This document shows, piece after piece, positions 39,585 to 48,141 of a stretch of 64,000 nt of DNA (its first letter is position 1; every line of letters begins with the position of its first letter). The notes beneath the pieces were generated by a model. It searched no databases. It saw nothing but the letters and a program-made list of their open reading frames with translations, and had not been told where the DNA came from. Both the position numbers and the translations under genes were made by a program. Source of the stretch: Hymenobacter canadensis. GTDB lineage: Bacteria; Bacteroidota; Bacteroidia; Cytophagales; Hymenobacteraceae. The DNA lies in assembly GCF_027359925.1 (NCBI RefSeq), contig NZ_CP114767.1:186001-250000 (forward strand). Direction: 5' to 3'.

Positions 39585-41653
39585 ACCCCGCCGGAATACT
39601 TGCGGGTGGCCCATTCCAGCGTGGCAAGAGCCAACAGCACGAAGAACAACCACTTCAGATTGATCAAATCCTGCAGATCCTGCTGCGAGTAAATGATGGG
39701 CTTGTAATCGGCCTTCAGAATATCATCCGTCAGCTGCTGAAACTGCTTGGGGAAATAAAGGCGCGAGCCACTGCGGCGGGCCAGCTGGTAGAGCAGGTTG
39801 TGGTCGGCGCGGCTTTGCAGGGCTTCGAGCTGCTGCTCCTGCACCAGCACCTCGCCGCGGTCTTGCTGGGGCTGGCCCGAGAGGGTGGCGCGGGCCACGT
39901 AGCGGTAGAGGCCGCCGGGCAGTGCGCCCAGGTGCAGCGGGGCGCCGTCTTCGGTGGTGGTGTAGGTGAAGGTGCGGGTTTTCTGCTGCTCGTCGGTGAA
40001 GGTGAGCGTGATTTGCTGGCCGTAGATGCGCTCGAAGATGGTGTTGTAGGTTTCGGCCGCGAAGGTCACGTCGTCCTGCGAGCTGAAGGCATCCTGGGTG
40101 GGGTACACGTCGAGGCGCTTCTTGTTGGCGTTCTGGGTAAGCAGCTGCAGCGTGCGGTTCACCAGCCGGTCGTAGGCTTCGGGCCGGTCGTCGTGCTCCA
40201 CGGCTTCCTGCAGGCGCCACTGCCAGCTGCCCTCGGTGAGTAGGGTGGCCTGGCGCTGCTGCGGCGTGCCCCCGAAGACCAGCAGAGGCTTTTGGGTACG
40301 CACCCGGCCCACCTGCTGCCAGAGCGCGGCCTCAGCCCCGCCGCCCAGCCGGTAGTCGCCGAACGGCACCGGGGCGGGCGGGTAGGCGGCAAAGCGGCGC
40401 AGGGCGTCTTCCTCAAAGGTGAAGCGCGAGAAAGCCGGGTTGAGCGTAGGCGTCACGTCGTCGGTCTGGCTGCCGCGGGGCTGTACCGTGAGGCCGGTGC
40501 CGAGGGCGTTGTAGGCGGTGAAATCAGATTGCGCGCCCAGCACGTACAGGGCCGGAGTGCGGCGGCTGCGCACCTGCGCCAGCACCTCGGCCCCCACGCC
40601 GGAGCGGGCCGGCAGCTGGTGCAGAATGGCCACATCATAGTCCTGGCCGGCTTTCAGGGGGCTGATGCCGGGCAGGTAGGTGATGAGGTCGAAGTTGTCG
40701 TTGCCCTGGATGGCGGCGCGCAGGGCCTTGAGGTCGGGGTGGGGGGCAGCGCCGGCTAGCAGCACCCGCAGTTTGCCTTTCACCACCTCGATGTAGGCGA
40801 ACTTGCTGTTGTTGAGGGCCGTGAATTCGCCGGCCTGGCGCTCTACCACCACCTCGTAGCGGCGCTTGCCGGGGGCAGGAGCCACCACCGTGAAGGCCAC
40901 CTTGGTGCGCCGCTGGCCCGCGGGCAGCGCCACGCGCCGGGTCTGGAGCACGCGGCCGTTTTCGCGCAGCTGCACCACGGCCGCACCGCCTGCAAAACCG
41001 TCATAAGTGAGGTCGGCTTCGAGGGGGAAGCGGTTGCCGCTGAACGCCACCCGGTTGTAGGTGAGGGCGGGCAGGCTCAGGTCTTTTTTCGGCACCGTGT
41101 CGCCGAGGGCCAGGCTATAAATCGGGAACCGGAACTCCGCGAAAGTCGGCGACTGGCCCTGGTTTACGATGCCATCGGAGGCCAGCACCACGCCGGCCAG
41201 GTTGCGGCCATCGTAGCTTTCCTGGATGCCACTGAGCAGGGCGTTGAGGTCGGTGGCCGGGGCTGTGAAGCGCAGCGAGTCGGCGGGCCGGGCCGGGCCG
41301 GCCAGCGGGCGGGTTTCCACTGTGAAGCCTTTAGCCTGCAGCGTGGCCGCCAGCTGCCGCAGTCCGCCGGTGGCCTGGCCCAGCACTGGCGCGGGCGTAA
41401 ACAGGGCCACCGACTGCGAGTTGTCGACGGCCAGCACGATGGTGGGCTTCTCGGTGGTGGTGGTCGTGGTGTTGAGGAAGGGCGAGAGCAGCAGAAAGCT
41501 CAGAAAGCTCACCACCACGAAGCGCAGCGCCGCCAGCCCATAATTCAGGCGGCGGCTCCAGGGGGCCTTGGCCGAGTAGAGCAGCGCCGCATAGCCCGCG
41601 CCCGCCAGCAGGCACGGCAAAATCAACCAGGGAGAAGCAGCTATAGAAATCAA
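39581..41653 (-). CDS. Large membrane protein with VWA-like N-terminal region
   Basis: The 690-residue protein begins with membrane helices (about 5-25 and 45-65; SPWLILPCLLAGAGYAALLY), a VWA-like start (IVLAVDNSQSVALFTPAP, with DNSQS in the DxSxS metal position), a long beta-rich extracytoplasmic part, and a C-terminal helix (LKWLFFVLLALATLEWATRK). This is the layout of Bacteroidota VWA/BatA-like membrane proteins. The function is unknown; adhesion or complex assembly is possible. No ATG is near: GTG at 41740 or 41701 and TTG at 41653 are options. The TTG is chosen as it opens the first helix after the -7-like box at 41721-41714. Confidence 0.68.
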   Translation of the reverse strand: MISIAASPWLILPCLLAGAGYAALLYSAKAPWSRRLNYGLAALRFVVVSFLSFLLLSPFLNTTTTTTEKPTIVLAVDNSQSVALFTPAPVLGQATGGLRQLAATLQAKGFTVETRPLAGPARPADSLRFTAPATDLNALLSGIQESYDGRNLAGVVLASDGIVNQGQSPTFAEFRFPIYSLALGDTVPKKDLSLPALTYNRVAFSGNRFPLEADLTYDGFAGGAAVVQLRENGRVLQTRRVALPAGQRRTKVAFTVVAPAPGKRRYEVVVERQAGEFTALNNSKFAYIEVVKGKLRVLLAGAAPHPDLKALRAAIQGNDNFDLITYLPGISPLKAGQDYDVAILHQLPARSGVGAEVLAQVRSRRTPALYVLGAQSDFTAYNALGTGLTVQPRGSQTDDVTPTLNPAFSRFTFEEDALRRFAAYPPAPVPFGDYRLGGGAEAALWQQVGRVRTQKPLLVFGGTPQQRQATLLTEGSWQWRLQEAVEHDDRPEAYDRLVNRTLQLLTQNANKKRLDVYPTQDAFSSQDDVTFAAETYNTIFERIYGQQITLTFTDEQQKTRTFTYTTTEDGAPLHLGALPGGLYRYVARATLSGQPQQDRGEVLVQEQQLEALQSRADHNLLYQLARRSGSRLYFPKQFQQLTDDILKADYKPIIYSQQDLQDLINLKWLFFVLLALATLEWATRKYSGGV

Positions 41654-41713
41654 AAGACGGAAATAGCGGGTGAGCAGGCTAAGAACCCCGGCAAGCGCCA
41701 CAGAGTTGCGTAG

Positions 41714-41721
41714 CGAAGGTA
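41714..41721 (-). promoter_or_regulatory. -7-like box of the VWA-like gene
   Basis: TACCTTCG on the minus strand. If real, the transcript starts near 41707, which excludes the GTG at 41740 as start codon. Confidence 0.35.
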
Positions 41722-41734
41722 CGTAGTTCCGTTG

Positions 41735-41827
41735 CCTCACCCCCTAGCCGCCTCCGCGGTGGAGCTAGTTTTTAGTCGCCTCACCCCCAACCCCCTCTCC
41801 GAAAAGGAGAGGGGGGCTAGCTCTAGA
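41735..41827. repeat. C-rich hairpin repeat, two unequal units
   Basis: Two units starting CCTCACCCCC are arranged in tandem. The first ends GGTGGAGCTAG; the second contains CCCCCTCTCC paired with GGAGAGGGGG and ends GGGGGGCTAG. It lies in the gap between ackA and the VWA-like gene. It is not related to the GTAG-headed elements. Confidence 0.6.
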
Positions 41828-41931
41828 AATTGTTCTGGCGTCTATCAGCTTTACCCAAAATATCCTTTTCAGAGAGCAGAGCTTAACTATCAAAAAAAGT
41901 ATCTGTCTCACCTTTTCTACTGGAGAGGAGG

Positions 41932-43137
41932 CTATGCAGTGAGGCTAACGGCTGCGCACAGCCGTGCAATTTCCAGTTCCTCGTTGGTGGGCACCACCAG
42001 CACCTGCACGCGGCTGCCGGCTGCTGATAAGTCGCGGATGCCGGGGGCGCGGCGGGCGTTTTCGGTTTCATCGAGTTGGATGCCCAGGAAGTCCAGGTTG
42101 GCGCACACCAGCTGGCGCACCAGCGCGTCGTTTTCGCCCACGCCGCCTGTGAAGACTACGGCATCGGCCCCGTTGAGGACGGCCAGGAAGCTGCCGAGGT
42201 ACTTCTTGATGCGGTGGGCGTAGAGGTCGTAGGCGAGGCGGGCGCGCGGGTCGCCTTCGTTGAGCAGGCGTGTGATGTCGCGCATGTCGCTGTGGCCGGT
42301 GAGGCCGAGCATGCCGCTTTCCTTATTGAGCAGGTTCTTGACGTCGTCGAGCGAGTAGCCCAGCTGCTCTACCAAGTGGAAGATAACGGCCTGGTCAGTG
42401 TCGCCGGCGCGGGTACCCATCACCAGGCCGTTCATGGGGCCGAAGCCCATGCTGGTATCCACGGCGCGGCCGGCTACGGTGGCGGCCATGCTGCAGCCGT
42501 TGCCCAGGTGCACCGTGATAACGCGGGCGTCGGGCTGGCCCAGGTAGCGCAGGGTTTCGCGGCTCACGAACTGGTGGCTGGTACCGTGAAAGCCGTAGGC
42601 GCGCAGCCCGTGCCGAGTGTACAGCTCCTCGGGCAGCGCGAAGCGGTAGGCGTGGGGCGGGAGTGTGCTATGAAACGCCGTGTCGAACACCGCCACCTGC
42701 CGGGCCTGCGGAAACAGCTGCTCGGCCACTTCCATGCCCAGCAGGTTGGCCGGGTTGTGCAGCGGGGCCAGCGGAAACAGCTCCCGGATGCGGGCCTTCA
42801 CCTCCGGCGTTACCAGCGTCGGCTGCCGGAACTCCTCACCGCCGTGCACGGCGCGGTGTCCCACCAGCTGCACGTTGGCGGGGTTTTGCAGCACGCCGGT
42901 GGCGGGGTCGGTGAGCAGGCGCATGGCCTGCTCCAGGCCGGTGCGGTGGTCGGGGATGGGCAGGGTGTGGCGCTCGGTATGCTCCTGGCCGTCGGGCTGC
43001 AGGGTGGTGTGCGTGAGCTGGCCGTCGGGCAGTCCGATGCGCTCCACCAGCCCGCGGGCCAGCGGCTGCTCCTGCGGCCAGCGAAACAGTTGGTACTTCA
43101 GCGAGCTGCTGCCGGAGTTGATGACGAAGATGTGCAT
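41932..43137 (-). CDS. ackA: Acetate kinase
   Basis: The 401-residue protein has AckA signatures: MHIFVINSGSSSLKYQLF at the start, GHRAVHGGEEF, YRRYGFHGTSH-type block YGFHGTSHQFV, VITVHLGNGCSMAATVAGRA (adenosine/phosphate 1), SMGFGPMNGLVMGTRAGDTD, and VFTGGVGENDALVRQLVC. It interconverts acetate plus ATP and acetyl phosphate plus ADP. Length is normal. The ATG at 43137 is used because it opens MHIFVINSG; the longer frame to 43215 crosses a repeat. With pta at 44489 it forms the acetate node, but a DUF808 gene lies between. Confidence 0.96.
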   Translation of the reverse strand: MHIFVINSGSSSLKYQLFRWPQEQPLARGLVERIGLPDGQLTHTTLQPDGQEHTERHTLPIPDHRTGLEQAMRLLTDPATGVLQNPANVQLVGHRAVHGGEEFRQPTLVTPEVKARIRELFPLAPLHNPANLLGMEVAEQLFPQARQVAVFDTAFHSTLPPHAYRFALPEELYTRHGLRAYGFHGTSHQFVSRETLRYLGQPDARVITVHLGNGCSMAATVAGRAVDTSMGFGPMNGLVMGTRAGDTDQAVIFHLVEQLGYSLDDVKNLLNKESGMLGLTGHSDMRDITRLLNEGDPRARLAYDLYAHRIKKYLGSFLAVLNGADAVVFTGGVGENDALVRQLVCANLDFLGIQLDETENARRAPGIRDLSAAGSRVQVLVVPTNEELEIARLCAAVSLTA

Positions 43138-43188
43138 TGGGAGAGGTAGTGAGAGAGAAGCTGCTTGGGAAGTCGTCAGAATAATCAG

Positions 43189-43315
43189 AACGTCATGCTG
43201 AGCTTGCCGAAGCATCTCGCGTGCTGACGTCTGAATAGTAGTGCAACGTCAGCACGCGAGATGCTTCGGCAAGCTCAGCATGACGTTCTACTTCGGCAAG
43301 CTCAGCATGACGTTC
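43189..43315. repeat. Perfect 42-base inverted repeat, AACGTCATGCTGAGC type
   Basis: Arms at 43189-43230 and 43246-43287 match over all 42 bases, with a 15-base loop. They start AACGTCATGCTGAGCTTGCC and end GCGTGCTGACGT. The right arm is followed by a second partial copy (43288-43315), so the end TTCGGCAAGCTCAGCATGAC is duplicated in tandem. The first 30 bases also occur at 63463-63492. Confidence 0.9.
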
Positions 43316-43364
43316 TATAAGACGCTACAAAACGGCTTCAACATCTATTGACAAGAAGTTCGCG

Positions 43365-44300
43365 CTACTGAGCAACCTCCTTCTTAGCCGGCAGCAGCTT
43401 TTTCACCAGCCGTACTACCTGGTCGACCACGAAGCCAATCACCAAGCCGCCCAGGCCGCAGGCCACTACTTTAGCCAGCCAGGCCACGGCGGGCATGGAG
43501 GCCAGGGCTACTTCCAGGTCGTGCAGCAGGTGGGCGGTGAAGGGGATGCCGTGGGCAATGATTTCGGCGCCCACCCACAGCATGGCGGCGGTGCCCACGT
43601 AGCTCAGGATGCTGAGAAACTTCGGCATGAACTTCACGAGGCCGCGGCCGAAGCTCTTGATGGCCGCGCTGTTGTCGCCTTCGGCCAGGTGCAGACCGAT
43701 GTCGTCGGCCTTCACAATCAGCCCCACAAACCCGTACACCGCCACCGTGATAAACACCGCCACGGCCAGCATCACGATGATCTGGTTCACGATGGGCTGG
43801 TCGGTTACCTGGCTGTAGGCAATGGCCATGATTTCGGCCGACAGAATGATGTCGGTGCGGACGGCGCCGGCTACGCGCTGCTTCTCCAGCTCCTCGGGCG
43901 TAATGGTTTCCATCTGCTCGGTTTCCGCCTGCGCCTCGGGGTGCTTGCTGAACATGGAATGCACCTTCTCGTAGCCCTCGTAGCACAGGTATGCTCCGCC
44001 CAGCATCAGGATGGGCGTGATGGCCCAGGGCGCGAAGTAGCCCAGCACCAGCGCCGCCGGCGTCAGAATCAGCAGCTTGTTGAACAGCGACTTTTTGGCA
44101 ATCTGGAAGATGATGGACAGCTCCCGGCTGGGGTCGAGGCCGACCACGTACTTGGGCGTCACGGCCGTATCGTCAATCACGATGCCCGACACCTTGCCAG
44201 TGGTTTTGGCCACCTGCGCCGGCACATCGTCCAGGCTGGCGGCACTGACTTTCACTAAAGCCGAAATATCATCTAGTAATGCAAAAAGTCCGGAGGCCAT
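43365..44300 (-). CDS. DUF808 (YedI-like) membrane protein
   Basis: The 311-residue protein has the DUF808 start MASGLFALLDDISALVKVSA and several membrane helices (about 75-100, 160-200, 215-240, 270-300): ILTPAALVLGYFAPWAITPI, IMLAVAVFITVAVYGFVGLI and KVVACGLGGLVIGFVVDQVV. Function is unknown. It sits between pta and ackA, each of which faces the same direction, with repeats on both sides, so it is not clearly in an operon with them. A REP-like half unit (AGTTCGCGCTACTG) overlaps its end. Confidence 0.9.
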   Translation of the reverse strand: MASGLFALLDDISALVKVSAASLDDVPAQVAKTTGKVSGIVIDDTAVTPKYVVGLDPSRELSIIFQIAKKSLFNKLLILTPAALVLGYFAPWAITPILMLGGAYLCYEGYEKVHSMFSKHPEAQAETEQMETITPEELEKQRVAGAVRTDIILSAEIMAIAYSQVTDQPIVNQIIVMLAVAVFITVAVYGFVGLIVKADDIGLHLAEGDNSAAIKSFGRGLVKFMPKFLSILSYVGTAAMLWVGAEIIAHGIPFTAHLLHDLEVALASMPAVAWLAKVVACGLGGLVIGFVVDQVVRLVKKLLPAKKEVAQ

Positions 44301-44368
44301 GTAGGTTGATTGGGTGATGTATGCGAGTTTGAAAAAGGGTGTTCTGCCGGGCAGCCAGAACGGTGTAA

Positions 44369-44455
44369 AGACGCGTATTCGCGTCTCAATCGTTGCTGGT
44401 GTTGTTTAGGTGGCGCAGTTCCGGCCGTTCAACGATGAGACGCGAATACGTGTCT
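44369..44455. repeat. REPIN-like inverted pair, AGACGCGTATTCGCGTCT type
   Basis: The left arm (44369-44395) reads AGACGCGTATTCGCGTCT then CAATCGTTG; the right (44430-44455) is its reverse with one mismatch. The core GACGCGTATTCGCGTC is a palindrome, and the tail AATCGTTG is shared with the pairs at 39452, 48934 and 55061. It lies between pta and DUF808. Confidence 0.8.
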
Positions 44456-44488
44456 CTATCCCGTTGTGGCTGATTTTACGCAGATTTT

Positions 44489-46582
44489 TTACTGCCCCTG
44501 CGCCTGAATGGCCGTCAGCAGCACCGTGTTGTAGATGTCGTCGACGGTGCAGCCGCGGCTCAGGTCGTTGACGGGCTTGTTCAGGCCCTGTAGCATCGGG
44601 CCGATGGCCAGGGCGCCGGTTTCGCGCTGCACGGCTTTGTAGGTGTTGTTGCCAGTGTTCAGGTCGGGGAAGATGAGCACGCTGGCCTGGCCTGCTACCG
44701 GCGAGCCGGGCAGCTTCTGCTGGCCCACGGCGGGGTCCACGGCGGCATCGTACTGGATGGGGCCTTCCACCAGCAAATCGGGGCGGAGCTGGCGCACGAG
44801 TTGGGTGGCCTGGCGCACCTTGTCCACGTCGGCGCCCTCGCCGGAGGTGCCTGAGGAGTAGGACAGCATAGCCACCCGCGGCTCGATGCCGAAGCGCCGG
44901 GAGCTGTCGGCCGAGGAAATGGCAATTTCGGCCAGCTGCTCGGCGGTGGGGTTGGGGTTCACGGCGCAGTCGCCAAACACCGCCACCCGATCCGGCAGGC
45001 ACATAAAGAACACCGACGACACCACCGACACGCCCGGCCGCGTCTTGATAAACTGCAGCGCCGGCCGAATGGTGTGCTGCGTGGTGTGCACCGCCCCCGA
45101 CACCATGCCATCGGCGAGGCCCTTGTACACCATCATCGAGCCGAAATACGACACGTCGGTCATCAGGTCGCGGGCCATTTCCAGGGTCACGCCTTTGCTG
45201 CGGCGCAGCTCAAACAGGGTTTCGGCGAAGTCCTGGAACAGCGCGGAGGCGGCCGGGTCCAGCAGCTGCACGCGCTGCGGGTCCAGGGGGCGGCCGAGGC
45301 GCTTGGCGGCGGCCAGAATCTGGGTCGGGTCGCCGAGGATGGTGAGGCTCACCACGTCCTGCTCCAGCAGGCGGGCCGCCGCGCGCAGCACCCGGTCGTC
45401 GTTGCCCTCGGGCAGCACAATGTGCTTGCGTTGGCTGCGCGCCCACTGCAGCAGCTGGTACTGGAACATGTGCGGCGTGAGGCCGCGCGGCGCAAACGTG
45501 CTGAGCTGCTCCAGCAGGCGCGGCGCATCGAGGTGGCGCTCAAACGTCTGGATGGCCAGCCGGATTTTCTTGGTTTGCTGCGGCCCGATGCGCGCCTGAA
45601 TGTTGCCGATGCGGGTGGTAGTCTGGAACGTACCCGACTCTACCAGCAGAATCGGCACGGCCGCGGGTAGGCCCTCAATCAGGCGCAGCACCGAGTCCTC
45701 GGGCCGGTAGCCGCTGGTGAGCACCAGCCCCGCCACGCGCGGGTAGCTGGCCGACATATTGGCCTGCAGGGCACTCAGAATAAGGTCGGCCCGGTCGCCG
45801 GGCGTGATGATGAGCACGTTTTCCTCGAGGCGCAGCAAAAAATTGGGCACCTGCATCGAGCCATTGATGAAGTGGTCGACGGGGTTGGTAAGCTGGTCGG
45901 CCCCGAACAGCAGCTCCCCGCCCAGCTGGTCATGGATTTCCTGCATGGTGGGGCTGCGCAGGGCCGGGCTTTCCGGAATGAGGGCCAGTTGGGTTTCGGA
46001 CGGCAGCTGGTCGCGGAGCAGGGTGCGCACCTCATCCAGCTGCGCCGGGGCCACGCGGTTGAGCACTAGGGCCAGCACCTGCACCTCGCTTTCCAGCGCA
46101 TCGCGGCGGATGGACAAGGCGGCGTTGACGAGCTGCTCCACGGTTTTGTCGAGGCCCGAAATCAGCAGCACCACCGGCACGCTTAGGTTGCGGGCCACCT
46201 GCCAGTTGAGGTCCAGCTCCAGGGCCAGGCTGCTGCCCACGAAGTCGGTGCCTTCCACCACTACAAAGTCGTGGGCGGCTTCCAGCTGCTTGAAGCGGTG
46301 GATGATGGTGTCGAGTAGCTCACCGGCTCGGCCGGCCTCCACCATGCGCAAAGCCTCCTGGCCGGTGTAGGCGTAGGTATCGGGGTAGGCGAGGGGCAGC
46401 TGGAAGTGCTGCAGCACCGTCTGGATGTGATAGTCGGGCTGGCCGTCGGCGAGGGGCGTGATGATGGGCTTGAAGTAGCCCACCCGCTGCGCCTGGCCCA
46501 GCAGCAGGTGTACCAGCCCCAGCGTCACAACGGACTTGCCGCTGTACGGCTCGGCAGTGGCAATGAAAACGGCTTTGCTCAT
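44489..46582 (-). CDS. pta: Phosphate acetyltransferase (with N-terminal DRTGG/AAA region)
   Basis: The 697-residue protein is a long-form Pta. The N-terminal part has a P-loop (FIATAEPYSGKSVVTLGLVH) of the dethiobiotin-synthetase-like type; a DRTGG domain follows (about 215-320); the C-terminal part (about 365-690) is the catalytic PTA_PTB domain (PEGNDDRVLRAAARLLEQDV, SAVHTTQHTIRPALQFIKTR, AMLSYSSGTSGEGADVDKVR, EGPIQYDAAVDPAVGQQKLP). It makes acetyl phosphate and CoA from acetyl-CoA and phosphate. The N-terminal domains regulate the enzyme in related species. It works with AckA downstream. Confidence 0.96.
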   Translation of the reverse strand: MSKAVFIATAEPYSGKSVVTLGLVHLLLGQAQRVGYFKPIITPLADGQPDYHIQTVLQHFQLPLAYPDTYAYTGQEALRMVEAGRAGELLDTIIHRFKQLEAAHDFVVVEGTDFVGSSLALELDLNWQVARNLSVPVVLLISGLDKTVEQLVNAALSIRRDALESEVQVLALVLNRVAPAQLDEVRTLLRDQLPSETQLALIPESPALRSPTMQEIHDQLGGELLFGADQLTNPVDHFINGSMQVPNFLLRLEENVLIITPGDRADLILSALQANMSASYPRVAGLVLTSGYRPEDSVLRLIEGLPAAVPILLVESGTFQTTTRIGNIQARIGPQQTKKIRLAIQTFERHLDAPRLLEQLSTFAPRGLTPHMFQYQLLQWARSQRKHIVLPEGNDDRVLRAAARLLEQDVVSLTILGDPTQILAAAKRLGRPLDPQRVQLLDPAASALFQDFAETLFELRRSKGVTLEMARDLMTDVSYFGSMMVYKGLADGMVSGAVHTTQHTIRPALQFIKTRPGVSVVSSVFFMCLPDRVAVFGDCAVNPNPTAEQLAEIAISSADSSRRFGIEPRVAMLSYSSGTSGEGADVDKVRQATQLVRQLRPDLLVEGPIQYDAAVDPAVGQQKLPGSPVAGQASVLIFPDLNTGNNTYKAVQRETGALAIGPMLQGLNKPVNDLSRGCTVDDIYNTVLLTAIQAQGQ

Positions 46583-46727
46583 GAGTAAGTCGGAGGTAGT
46601 CAGAAGCGCTTACGGATGCGGCGCAAGGTAAGGCGAGCGGCGCAGAGAATCCCGCTGTAATGCGGCAGCTAACCGTATTGCTTATCTTGACGCCTACTAC
46701 CCTTCTACGATAATCAGCTAGGCCGCT

Positions 46728-47285
46728 ATGTGCGCCATGAACAGACTTGCCGCAGTAATATTATGGCCGCTTGGTGTAGCGCTGGTCTTACTGCCAAACG
46801 GCTGCGCGTACGGCAGTAAGACCAGCAGTAAGACCAGCAGTGAGAGCAGGAGCAGGACCACAACGCCTTACGCCGAGGCAAAACTCCGTGGCTGCTTGCC
46901 CGAGCGCTGGACGGTGCGGAAAGTAACGGCCGACAGCAGCAAGATTGCCCTGGCGCACATCGGCAAAGCAGACTTTGAGCTGCATTTCGAGGCGCAGTAT
47001 TCGGTAGTGGATACGCTGTATGCCCGGCAACTAAATAAAAAGCCCGGTAACACCTACCAGCCGCACATCATCCTGCATTTCTACCGCCACTCGGCTAAAG
47101 TAAAGCAACAGGCGCGCTTCGTACAGGATAATATGGCCATCATATCAGCGCTTGCATTTCCGCAGGATTTCGGAGAAACGCAGGATTTCCTGGTGTACGA
47201 ATCCACCGGCCCGGTTGCGCTGCGCTCTGTTGATGCAGCGGAAGTGCAGTTGAGAAATTGCCTTCAGGCCAAGCTGCGGGAGTAA
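46728..47285 (+). CDS. Putative lipoprotein, unknown function
   Basis: The 185-residue protein has a lipoprotein-like signal (MNRLAAVILWPLGVALVLLP, then NGC) if the second ATG at 46737 is used; the first ATG adds MCA. After the Cys a low-complexity stretch (SKTSSKTSSESRSRTTT) acts as a linker and comes from a short DNA repeat (AAGACCAGCAGT). The rest is a mixed fold with KIALAHIGKADFELHFEAQY and IILHFYRHSAKVKQQARF. No family is recognised. It is divergent from pta. Confidence 0.6.
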   Translation: MCAMNRLAAVILWPLGVALVLLPNGCAYGSKTSSKTSSESRSRTTTPYAEAKLRGCLPERWTVRKVTADSSKIALAHIGKADFELHFEAQYSVVDTLYARQLNKKPGNTYQPHIILHFYRHSAKVKQQARFVQDNMAIISALAFPQDFGETQDFLVYESTGPVALRSVDAAEVQLRNCLQAKLRE

Positions 47286-47331
47286 ACGCAAAAGCGCCGT
47301 GGCACTGTGGCCGGGCCAGCAGTGGCTTAAG

Positions 47332-48000
47332 CTACCGCACCGTCACCAGCTCCCGGCTGTCCAGCATCCGGACCGGCGAAATTACCAGCTCATCGAGCGG
47401 GAGCTGCTTGCCGTACCGCTCGCGCAGCTTGGCCTGCACGGCGGGGTGGGAGAGGTCGAAGTCGCGCAGGTGCTGGAGCTGTCCGATTTCGCGGCCCGTG
47501 GCCTGCTGGTACATCTTCCAGAGCAGCTCCGAGCAGTAGATTCGCTCATCCGACCAGCCAAAATACAGGTCGTAGCTGCGGCCGCGGTACTGCTCGCCGG
47601 CGGCATGCAGCTTCCGCAGCACCGGGGGCGTCAGCACGGTTCGGGCGTTGCGGAGGCGCTTCACCACGAACCGGCCGCCCTGACCGCGCGCCACCCAGGC
47701 GGCCAGCGAGGTTTCGCTCACGGGCTGCACGGCCTCAAACACGCGCCATTCGCCGTTTTTCCGGAACAGGATGCCGCAGTGGCTGTACGCGGAATGCGTA
47801 GCCAGTTGAATGGCCCGGCTCTGCGCTGATTGAGACGTCTGGAAAATCAGGTCGCCGTCGTGCAGGCGCGGGGCCAGCTGCTGCACGGCGGTGCGGGCCG
47901 TCTGGGTCTGGCGCAGGCGGGTGTAGCGGCGGTGCAGGCGCGGGTAGGCCAGTACCGTGAGCAGCAGCAGCGGCAGCAGAAACAGGAGGAAGCGGCGCAT
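47332..48000 (-). CDS. YiiX-like permuted papain-fold (NlpC/P60) hydrolase
   Basis: The 222-residue protein has a signal/membrane segment (RRFLLFLLPLLLLTVLAYP), then LHDGDLIFQTSQSAQSRAIQ and THSAYSHCGILFRKNGEWRV with catalytic His, and later DERIYCSELLWKMYQQATGR with catalytic Cys. This His-before-Cys order is that of YiiX/YebB-type permuted NlpC/P60 proteins. They are believed to cut amide or ester bonds in cell wall or lipid substrates; the substrate here is unknown. Confidence 0.85.
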   Translation of the reverse strand: MRRFLLFLLPLLLLTVLAYPRLHRRYTRLRQTQTARTAVQQLAPRLHDGDLIFQTSQSAQSRAIQLATHSAYSHCGILFRKNGEWRVFEAVQPVSETSLAAWVARGQGGRFVVKRLRNARTVLTPPVLRKLHAAGEQYRGRSYDLYFGWSDERIYCSELLWKMYQQATGREIGQLQHLRDFDLSHPAVQAKLRERYGKQLPLDELVISPVRMLDSRELVTVR

Positions 48001-48027
48001 GGTGGGGGATGGGAGTTAGGAAAGGAC

Positions 48028-48125
48028 GTAACGCGAAGTTGCACTTCGCGAAGCACCGCATCATCGTTTTCAGGGCTATTACCCCAAACGACGTGGACGC
48101 TCCGCGAAGTGCAACTTCGCGTTAC
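48028..48125. repeat. REPIN-like inverted pair, GTAACGCGAAGTTGC...TTCGCG type
   Basis: Perfect 23-base arms (48028-48050 and 48103-48125) start GTAACGCGAAGTTGCACTTC. The core CGAAGTTGCACTTCG is a palindrome. It lies between the YiiX-like and fabG genes, both on the minus strand. Confidence 0.85.
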
Positions 48126-48141
48126 AGACAGGACCGCAGTG

